From Variovorax sp. OAS795 (lineage in GTDB: Bacteria > Pseudomonadota > Gammaproteobacteria > Burkholderiales > Burkholderiaceae_C), in the NCBI RefSeq assembly GCF_040546685.1, contig NZ_JBEPOH010000001.1:868001-932000 (forward strand): DNA of 64,000 nt, in the 5' to 3' direction. A model generated the notes under the pieces. It was given only the letters and a program-made list of their open reading frames with translations, ran no database searches and was not told the origin of the DNA. Positions 57,725-64,000 of the stretch are shown piece by piece; positions within the stretch are counted from its first letter, which is position 1; each line of letters begins with the position of its first letter. Both the position numbers and the translations under genes were made by a program.

Positions 57725-59359
57725 ATGAAGACCCAGCCATCCGTTTCGCGACCCTCGCGAAAGCTCGTTGCATTGCTCGCGCCGACCGCACTCGCCGTGC
57801 TCGCGCTGGCTTCCGGCGCCGCGGCCGCCAAGACGCTGGTCTACTGCTCGGAGGGGAGTCCCGAGAACTTCTATCCTGGCGTGAACACCACCGGCACTTC
57901 GTTCGACGTGACCACGCAGGTCTACAACACCATCGTCGAGTTCGAGCGGGGCGGCACCAAGGTCGTGCCCGGCCTGGCGGAAAAGTGGGACATCTCGGCC
58001 GACGGCACGCAGTACACCTTCCACCTGCGCAAGGGCGTGAAGTGGCACAGCACCAGCAAGACCTTCAAGCCGACGCGCGACTTCAACGCCGACGACTTCA
58101 TCTTCATGCTCGAGCGGCAGTGGAAGGAAAGCGACCCGTTCTTCAAGGTCACGAGCCAGAACCATTCGTACTTCAACGACATGGGCATGCCCAAGCTCCT
58201 GAAGTCGGTCGACCGCGTCGACGAGTTCACGGTCAGGATCGTGCTCAACCAGGCCGAGGCGCCGTTCCTCGCCAACCTTGCGATGCAGTACGCGGGCATC
58301 CAGTCGAAGGAATACGCCATCGCCATGCTCAAGGCCGGCACGCCCGAGAAAGTCGACCAGGACCCGATCGGCACGGGCCCGTTCTATCTTGTGCAATACC
58401 AGAAGGACGCGGTCATCCGCTTCAAGGCCTTTCCGCAATACTGGGGCGGCAAGGCGAAGATCGACGACCTCGTGTTCGCGATCACGCCCGATGCCTCGGT
58501 GCGCTGGGCCAAGCTGCAGAAGGGCGAGTGCCACGTGATGCCGTATCCGAACCCGGCCGACCTCGACGCGATCCGCAAGGACCCGAACGTGCAGGTGCTC
58601 GAGCAGCCCGGCCTCAACGTGGGCTATCTCTCGTACAACACCACCAAGAAGCCCTTCGACGACGTGCGCGTGCGCAAGGCCATCAACATGGCGATCAACA
58701 AGAAGGCGATCATCGACGGCGTGTACCTGTCGACCGGCGTGGCCGCGAAGAACCCGATCCCGCCGACCATGTGGTCCTACAACGATGCGGTCAAGGACGA
58801 TGCCTACGATCCCGAAGCCGCCAAGAAGCTGCTGGCGCAGGCTGGCTTTCCCGATGGCTTCTCGACCGACCTGTGGGCCATGCCGGTGCAGCGGCCCTAC
58901 AACCCGAACGCCAAGCGCATTGCCGAGCTGATGCAGGCCGACCTCGCCAAGATCAACGTCAAGGCCGAGATCAAGAGCTTCGAGTGGGGCGAGTACCGCA
59001 AGCGCCTGCAGGCCGGCGAGCACCAGATGGGCATGCTGGGCTGGACCGGCGACAACGGCGACCCGGACAACTTCCTCTACACATTGCTGGGCTGCGCCTC
59101 GGCCAAGTCGGCGAGCGGCAGCAACATCTCGAAGTTCTGCTACCAGCCGTACGAAGACCTCGTGCTGAAGGCCAAGAGCACCACCAAGCAGGCCGACCGC
59201 GATGCGCTCTACAAGAAGGCGCAGGTGATCTTCAAGGAACAGGCGCCGTGGTTCACCATCGCGCATGCGGTGCAGCTCAAGCCGGTGCGCAAGGAAGTGG
59301 TCGATTTCAAGCTCAGCCCCTTCGGTCGCCACACCTTCTATGGCGTGGACATCAAGTAG
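57725..59359 (+). CDS. dppA: Periplasmic dipeptide-binding protein DppA
   Basis: 544 residues from the ATG at 57725. The signal peptide ends near ALASGAAAA. The mature start [17 protein letters not shown] and the segments [34 protein letters not shown] and [20 protein letters not shown] are near-identical in pattern to E. coli DppA, so dipeptides are the likely ligands (in E. coli also haem and 5-aminolevulinate). It is unusual that the receptor gene comes last. Only three bases separate its stop from the MTA/SAH nucleosidase gene. Confidence 0.95.
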   Translation: MKTQPSVSRPSRKLVALLAPTALAVLALASGAAAAKTLVYCSEGSPENFYPGVNTTGTSFDVTTQVYNTIVEFERGGTKVVPGLAEKWDISADGTQYTFHLRKGVKWHSTSKTFKPTRDFNADDFIFMLERQWKESDPFFKVTSQNHSYFNDMGMPKLLKSVDRVDEFTVRIVLNQAEAPFLANLAMQYAGIQSKEYAIAMLKAGTPEKVDQDPIGTGPFYLVQYQKDAVIRFKAFPQYWGGKAKIDDLVFAITPDASVRWAKLQKGECHVMPYPNPADLDAIRKDPNVQVLEQPGLNVGYLSYNTTKKPFDDVRVRKAINMAINKKAIIDGVYLSTGVAAKNPIPPTMWSYNDAVKDDAYDPEAAKKLLAQAGFPDGFSTDLWAMPVQRPYNPNAKRIAELMQADLAKINVKAEIKSFEWGEYRKRLQAGEHQMGMLGWTGDNGDPDNFLYTLLGCASAKSASGSNISKFCYQPYEDLVLKAKSTTKQADRDALYKKAQVIFKEQAPWFTIAHAVQLKPVRKEVVDFKLSPFGRHTFYGVDIK

Positions 59360-59362
59360 CCG

Positions 59363-60148
59363 ATGAGTGCGCCCGTTGCCATCGTGGCCGCCATGCACGA
59401 GGAGCTCGGCGCGCTCCTCGCCCGGATGCCCGACGAGCAACGCGTGCGTGCCGCGGGGCGCGACTTCTGGCTCGGCCACCTGCACGGCCAGCCGGTGGTC
59501 GCGGTGCTCTCGCGCATCGGCAAGGTCGCAGCCGCGGTCACGGCCACGGTGCTGCTCGAGCGCTTCGGCGTGCGGGCCATCGTGTTCACGGGGGTGGCGG
59601 GCGGGCTCGCGCCGGGCGTGAACGTGGGCGACGTGGTGGTGGCATCGGAGCTCCTGCAGCACGATCTCGATGCCTCGCCGATCTTTCCGAAGTACGAGGT
59701 GCCGCTCGTGGGCATCGCGCGCTTCGCGGCCGATGGTGCGATCGCCGACGCGCTCTCCGGCGTGGCGGAAGATGTGCTGCGCGATCCGGTCGCACTGATC
59801 GGCCAGCCGGCCATGGACGCGTTCGGCATCCGCGCGCCGAAGTTGCACCGCGGCCTGCTGGTGAGCGGCGACCGCTTCGTGTCGACCAGCGCCGAGAGCG
59901 CGGCACTCCGGCGCAACCTGCCCGATGCGCTCGCGGTCGAAATGGAAGGCGCCGCGATGGCGCAGGTGTGCCACGACTACGGGGTGCCGTTCGCGGCGAT
60001 GCGGACGATTTCGGATCGCGCCGACGATGCCGCGCACGGCGACTTCGCGCGCTTCGTCGCCGAAGTGGCGAGCCGCTACAGCCTGGCGCTGGTCGACGCG
60101 TGGCTGGCCACGCTGCCTTCCTTGCCTGAATCGCCCGCGGCTACTTGA
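59363..60148 (+). CDS. mtnN: 5'-methylthioadenosine/S-adenosylhomocysteine nucleosidase-like protein
   Basis: 261 residues of the purine/uridine phosphorylase-like fold. Motifs visible: VAIVAAMHEELGALLARMP, GIGKVAAAVTATVLLERFG-like, VFTGVAGGLAPGVNVGDVVV, SGDRFVST and AVEMEGAAMAQVCHDYGVPF. Glu12-type and Glu-in-EMEGAA positions fit the MTA/SAH nucleosidase active site. It cleaves MTA and SAH to adenine. It is slightly longer than E. coli MtnN (232). It follows dppA by three bases, so it is cotranscribed, and its 3' end overlaps corA on the other strand by eight bases. Confidence 0.9.
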   Translation: MSAPVAIVAAMHEELGALLARMPDEQRVRAAGRDFWLGHLHGQPVVAVLSRIGKVAAAVTATVLLERFGVRAIVFTGVAGGLAPGVNVGDVVVASELLQHDLDASPIFPKYEVPLVGIARFAADGAIADALSGVAEDVLRDPVALIGQPAMDAFGIRAPKLHRGLLVSGDRFVSTSAESAALRRNLPDALAVEMEGAAMAQVCHDYGVPFAAMRTISDRADDAAHGDFARFVAEVASRYSLALVDAWLATLPSLPESPAAT

Positions 60149-61127
60149 GCCAGCCGCGCCGGCGGAAGTACCACATCGGCACCAGCGCGCTGGCCGCCAT
60201 CAGCGCCAGCGCGTACGGATAGCCCATCGCCCAGTCGAGCTCGGGCATGAGCTTGAAGTTCATGCCGTAGATGCTCGCGATCAGCGTGGGCGGCAGCAGC
60301 GCCACGCTGGCCACCGAGAAGATCTTGATGGTCTTGTTCTGGTTGATGTTGATGAAACCGACGGTCGCATCCATCAGGAAGTTGATCTTGTCGAACAGAA
60401 AGGCCGTGTGGTTGTCCAGCGATTCGATGTCGCGCAGGATCTGCCGCGCTTCCTCGAACTGCTCGGCGTTGAGCATGCGGCTTCGCATCATGAAGCTCAC
60501 CGCGCGGCGCGTGTCCATCACGTTGCGCCGGATGCGGCCGTTCAAGTCTTCCTGGCGCGCGATGGCGGCCAGCACTTCGCCGGCCAACTCGTCGCTGACG
60601 TTGCCTTCGAGCACCTTCTTGCCGGCCACCTCGAGTTCGTCGTAGATGTTCTCCAGCGTGTCGGCCGAGTATTCGGCGTCCGCGTCGAACAGCTTGAGCA
60701 GCACTTCCTTCGCGTCTTCGATGAGCCCCGGTGCGCGGCGCGCGCGCATGCGCAGCAGGCGGAACACCGGCACGTCCTCGTCGTGGATCGAGAACAGCAC
60801 GCCGCGGCTGCGCAGTTCGGCGTTGTGCTGATTCAGGATGAAGGCCACGCGCACCGAACGCGGGTCCTCGTCGTCGTCGATCAGGAAGTCGGAGCGGATG
60901 TGCAGCTCGCCGTTGTCTTCTTCATAGAAGCGCGCCGACTCCTCGATGTCCTCGTCCATCGCGTCCTCGGGAATCGACAGGCCGTAGTACTGCTTGATCC
61001 AGCGCTTTTCCTCCAGCGTGGGCGATTCGAGGTCGACCCAGATCGGCTGGAACTTGGAAAGCTCCTCGAGGGCTTCGATCTCTTCCTGGACGAGGCGGCC
61101 GTTGGCGAGCGTAAAGATGTTGAGCAT
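60141..61127 (-). CDS. corA: CorA-family Mg2+ transporter
   Basis: 328 residues from the ATG at 61127 (MLNIFTLANGRLVQEE). The long acidic cytoplasmic domain contains EEIEALEELSKFQPIWVDLESP, the stalk helix region SFMMRSRMLNAEQFEEARQI, and the C-terminal two helices carry the diagnostic YGMNF motif (SIYGMNFKLMPELDW). Such proteins form pentameric channels for Mg2+, Co2+ or Ni2+. The tail WYFRRRGWLK is basic, as usual. It converges on mtnN with an eight-base overlap. Confidence 0.95.
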   Translation of the reverse strand: MLNIFTLANGRLVQEEIEALEELSKFQPIWVDLESPTLEEKRWIKQYYGLSIPEDAMDEDIEESARFYEEDNGELHIRSDFLIDDDEDPRSVRVAFILNQHNAELRSRGVLFSIHDEDVPVFRLLRMRARRAPGLIEDAKEVLLKLFDADAEYSADTLENIYDELEVAGKKVLEGNVSDELAGEVLAAIARQEDLNGRIRRNVMDTRRAVSFMMRSRMLNAEQFEEARQILRDIESLDNHTAFLFDKINFLMDATVGFININQNKTIKIFSVASVALLPPTLIASIYGMNFKLMPELDWAMGYPYALALMAASALVPMWYFRRRGWLK

Positions 61128-61344
61128 GGGCTCACTCCCGTGAAATGGCTGGGGCGATGGGGCGAGGGAAGGGGCGCTTTCAATTCCCGGGCCCGGCGCA
61201 GGCAAGCGTCAGGGGGGAGTTGAAAGCTGCCGAGACGGGGCGGTTTCCAAGGTGCGGTCTCCTGTTGCAGCGAGGCGCGATTATGTCATCGGCCATGTGA
61301 CGCAAGCCTGCCGATCTGGATGGACATACAGTAAAGTTGCGGCC

Positions 61345-63462
61345 ATGCAGACCGCTGCGCTCCCCGTCTTTTCCGCCGCCGCCGCCACCCAGGCCGAGCG
61401 CCTGGCCGCCGCGCTCTCCGGGCTCAACGATGCGCAGCGCGCCGCGGTCGAACATGGCATCGGCACGCTGGTCGGCCGCGACGAGCGGCCGCTGCTGGTG
61501 ATTGCCGGCGCGGGCTCCGGCAAGACCAGCACGCTGGCGCACCGCGTCGCGCACCTGATTGCCGGCGGTGTCGATCCGCAGCGCCTGCTGCTCCTGACCT
61601 TTTCCCGCCGCGCGGCCATCGAGATGGAGCGCCGCGCAGGGCAGGTGCTGGCACGCGTGCTCGGGTTCAAGTCGGAAAAGCCGCCTGCGCTGCCGTGGGC
61701 CGGCACCTTCCACGGCATCGGAGCGCGCCTGCTGCGCGAGTACGCCGCGCACATCGGCCTGAAGGACAACTTCACCATCCACGACCGCGGCGACGCCGAG
61801 GACCTGATGGGGCTGGTGCGGCACGAGATCGGCCTGTCGTCCAGCGTGAACCGCTTTCCGCGCAAGGGCACCTGCCTCGCGATCTACTCGCGCTGCGTGA
61901 ATACGCGCGCGCCGCTGGCGGACGTGCTCGCGCAGGCATTTCCGTGGTGCGCCGAGTGGGAGGCCGAGCTCAAGCGCCTCTTCGGCGCCTATGTGGAAGC
62001 CAAGCAGCAGCAGAACGTGCTCGACTACGACGACCTGCTGCTCTATTGGGCCGGCATGGTGGCCGAGCCAGCCTTGGCCGAACTGGTCGGTGCCCGCTTC
62101 GACCATGTGCTGGTCGACGAGTACCAGGACACCAACCTGCTGCAGGCCTCCATTCTTCTTGCGCTCAAGCCCGATGGCCGCGGCGTGACCGTGGTGGGCG
62201 ACGACGCGCAGTCGATTTACTCGTTCCGCGGCGCAACCGTACGTAACATCCTCGACTTTCCGTCGCAGTTTTCGCAGGCTGCCCGGGTCGTCACGCTGGA
62301 GCGCAACTACCGCTCCACGCAGCCGATCCTCGACGTTTCCAACCGGGTCATCGCGCACGCGGCCGAGCGGCATGCCAAGACCCTCTGGACCGACAAGCCA
62401 TCGGCCGGCCGGCCGCAGCTGGTGCTGGTGCCCGACGAGGCGCAACAGGCGGTCTGGGTGGCCGACAAGGTGCTGGCGCACCGCGAAGGCGGCCTCGCGC
62501 TCAAGTCGCAGGCGGTGCTGTTCCGCGCTTCCACGCACAGCGCGCCGCTCGAGCTCGAACTGGCCCGCCGCAACATCCCGTTCGTGAAATATGGCGGCCT
62601 CAAGTTTCTCGAGGCCTCGCACGTGAAGGATCTGCTCGCGGTGCTGCGCTTTGCCGAGAACCCGCGCGGGCGCATGGCGGGTTTTCGCGTCACGCAGCTG
62701 ATTCCGGGCATCGGGCCCGCCACCGGCACGCGGCTGCTGGACGCCATGGACCAGGCGGCCGACCCCGTGTCGGCGGTGCGTGGCTTCGTGCCGCCCTCGG
62801 CCGCGCGCGCCGAATGGGCGGTGTTCGCCGAAGCCTACGCGGCGCTGTGCGCGCCGGGGCTCGCATGGCCGGCCGACGTGGAACTGGCCGTGCGCTGGTA
62901 CCTGCCGCACCTCGACCGGCTCTACGACGACCCCTCGGGCGTGCGGCGCGGCGACGTCGAGCAGCTGGCGCGCCTGGCATCGGCCCATGCCTCGCGGGAG
63001 CGCTTCCTGACCGAGCTCACGCTCGATCCGCCCGAAGCCACCAGCGACCGGCCGGGGCCGCCTTTGCTCGACGAGGACTACCTCATCCTTTCCACCATCC
63101 ACTCGGCCAAGGGGCAGGAATGGAACTCGGTGCATGTGCTCAACGTGGTCGACGGCTGCCTGCCGGCCGACGTGGCGCAGGGCGCGCAAGAGCTCGAAGA
63201 GGAAAGGCGCCTGCTCTACGTGGCGATGACCCGGGCGCGCGACCACCTGCACCTGCTGGTGCCGCAGCGCTTCTACGTCACCCAGCAGGCGGTGCGCGGC
63301 GACCGGCACCTGTACGCCAACCGCACCCGCTTCATCACCGAGGCGGATCTCGCGGGTTTCGAGCAGCAGACCTGGCCCGCGCCGCCGGCGCGTCCACCGG
63401 CCGTTCCGCCGCCGGCCGCGGTGATCGACCTGCGCAACCGGATGCGCGCCGCCTGGGGTTGA
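61345..63462 (+). CDS. UvrD/Rep-type superfamily 1 DNA helicase
   Basis: 705 residues from the ATG at 61345. SF1A motifs appear in order: Q/motif I AGAGSGKTSTLAHRV, Ia LLLLTFSRRAAIEM, II VLVDEYQDTNLLQ, III VVGDDAQSIYSFRGA, IV RNYRSTQPILDVSNRVIA, V STIHSAKGQEWNSVHVLN and VI LLYVAMTRARDHLHLL. It unwinds DNA 3' to 5'. It is shorter than UvrD (720) and lacks the usual C-terminal extension; it fits a group annotated as ATP-dependent helicase in Burkholderiales. The 30-residue Pro-rich tail is unconserved. I cannot tell UvrD from Rep with confidence. Confidence 0.92.
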   Translation: MQTAALPVFSAAAATQAERLAAALSGLNDAQRAAVEHGIGTLVGRDERPLLVIAGAGSGKTSTLAHRVAHLIAGGVDPQRLLLLTFSRRAAIEMERRAGQVLARVLGFKSEKPPALPWAGTFHGIGARLLREYAAHIGLKDNFTIHDRGDAEDLMGLVRHEIGLSSSVNRFPRKGTCLAIYSRCVNTRAPLADVLAQAFPWCAEWEAELKRLFGAYVEAKQQQNVLDYDDLLLYWAGMVAEPALAELVGARFDHVLVDEYQDTNLLQASILLALKPDGRGVTVVGDDAQSIYSFRGATVRNILDFPSQFSQAARVVTLERNYRSTQPILDVSNRVIAHAAERHAKTLWTDKPSAGRPQLVLVPDEAQQAVWVADKVLAHREGGLALKSQAVLFRASTHSAPLELELARRNIPFVKYGGLKFLEASHVKDLLAVLRFAENPRGRMAGFRVTQLIPGIGPATGTRLLDAMDQAADPVSAVRGFVPPSAARAEWAVFAEAYAALCAPGLAWPADVELAVRWYLPHLDRLYDDPSGVRRGDVEQLARLASAHASRERFLTELTLDPPEATSDRPGPPLLDEDYLILSTIHSAKGQEWNSVHVLNVVDGCLPADVAQGAQELEEERRLLYVAMTRARDHLHLLVPQRFYVTQQAVRGDRHLYANRTRFITEADLAGFEQQTWPAPPARPPAVPPPAAVIDLRNRMRAAWG

Positions 63463-63780
63463 ATCCGGCCGGCCCTTTGCCCGGCAGGGTCACCGCTGGT
63501 GACGCAATGAAACACTTGCGCAGCACCTTGCCGCCGACAGCTGGCCGGCCTGCGGCGGCAGCTATGGAAGCTGTAGCGGAACGGCCGGTGCGGCCACGAT
63601 GCGGGCGCCCCCCGGAAAACCCGACTATTGCAAACCCGTGACAGCTTGGGCATAGTGAATCGACCTTCCCTCATTTCCGCTCTTTTCTCTTCTCCCTCCG
63701 TCCCACATCTGATTTCGCCGGCCACGCTTCATTCCGGAGCGGGGTCATTTTCCCAACCGTCAATTCTCAGGAGGTCATTC
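63463..63780. other. Intergenic region before the hibernation-factor gene
   Basis: A 318-base gap. It contains the perfect inverted repeat GTCACC-GCT-GGTGAC (63489-63503), a likely promoter at 63628-63656 and a very strong AGGAGGT ribosome-binding sequence (63769-63775) 5 bases before the ATG. I see no RNA gene. There is no obvious T-rich terminator for the helicase gene. Confidence 0.55.
63628..63656 (+). promoter_or_regulatory. Candidate promoter for the hibernation-factor gene
   Basis: TTGCAA (63628-63633) and CATAGT (63651-63656) stand at the ideal 17-base spacing and match four of six consensus bases at each box. Transcription would begin about 63663, giving a leader of nearly 120 bases that includes the T/C-rich stretch 63667-63705. 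Confidence 0.4.
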
Positions 63781-64000
63781 ATGAATTTGACGATCAGCGG
63801 TCATCACCTCGACGTCACACCTGCCTTGCGGACTTACGTCACGAGCAAGCTGGACCGGATCACACGGCATTTCGACCAGGTGGTCGATGTGAAGGTGCTC
63901 CTCACGGTGGAAAAGCAGAAGGAAAAGGAACGCCGCCAAAGGGCGGAGTGCAACATTCACGTCAAGGGCAATGACATGTTCGCGGAGTCGAGCCACGCTG
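63781..64000 (+). CDS. hpf: Ribosome hibernation promoting factor (5' part)
   Basis: The frame runs off the window end; 73 codons are visible. The translation starts [20 protein letters not shown], then [20 protein letters not shown] and [20 protein letters not shown], which matches the HPF/YfiA family that dimerises and silences 70S ribosomes in stationary phase. A near-consensus AGGAGGT ribosome-binding sequence indicates strong translation. In many proteobacteria hpf follows rpoN; here a helicase gene precedes it. It cannot be told from this part whether it is the short or long form. Confidence 0.92.
   Translation, partial: MNLTISGHHLDVTPALRTYVTSKLDRITRHFDQVVDVKVLLTVEKQKEKERRQRAECNIHVKGNDMFAESSHA

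Overview
The window is a very GC-rich, densely packed bacterial chromosome segment. Its gene content points to a betaproteobacterium of the family Comamonadaceae, most likely Variovorax or a close relative. Supporting signs are tandem Bug-type tricarboxylate-binding receptors, a gentisate-type aromatic cluster, a split pntAA/pntAB/pntB transhydrogenase and PhaD/phasin genes. This assignment is inference from gene content; no rRNA or other marker gene is present. I saw no tRNA, rRNA, insertion sequence, prophage or CRISPR array.

Layout. 0-5 kb: lipid and acyl-CoA functions (class III CoA-transferase, acyl-CoA-binding protein, a small membrane protein, a phasin / PhaD-like TetR / TPR run, a hotdog thioesterase). 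5-15 kb: a LysR regulator divergent from a 3-hydroxybenzoate/gentisate block (gentisate dioxygenase, FAH-type hydrolase, 3-hydroxybenzoate 6-hydroxylase, two Bug receptors, an FAD oxidoreductase), then TesB thioesterase, GST and an SDR lacking the usual YxxxK. 15-20 kb: a complete branched-chain amino-acid type ABC transporter (livJHMGF order, minus strand) with a good promoter. 20-28 kb: an orphan ATP-synthase c-subunit-like gene, an EamA permease, an AT-richer patch with a histidine-box hydroxylase, uvrA, a ClC antiporter, ssb and a YebC-family gene.

28-45 kb holds the most interesting block. It encodes a vWA protein, a SWIM zinc-finger protein, a 1272-residue HEAT/DUF4132 protein, a DUF6891-like protein, a VanW-glycosyltransferase chimera, a MoxR-type AAA+ ATPase, a DUF5682-like protein and a membrane-anchored zinc-ribbon protein. 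The vWA, SWIM, DUF4132, AAA+ and DUF5682 members match the poorly understood E. coli yehP/yehQ/yehI/yehL/yehM set, here rearranged and carrying extra envelope-related partners. Stop/start overlaps tie most of the genes together, so I read it as one system: an AAA+ motor with its vWA adaptor and large scaffold proteins, possibly acting at the envelope.

45-64 kb returns to housekeeping and transport: a luciferase-like oxidoreductase, mnmA next to a NudJ-like Nudix gene, an orphan response regulator with a degenerate receiver, the pnt operon (with terminator), fadD, a dppBCDF-dppA dipeptide transporter followed at once by an MTA/SAH nucleosidase, corA, a UvrD/Rep-type helicase, and the start of a ribosome hibernation factor gene that runs off the window end.
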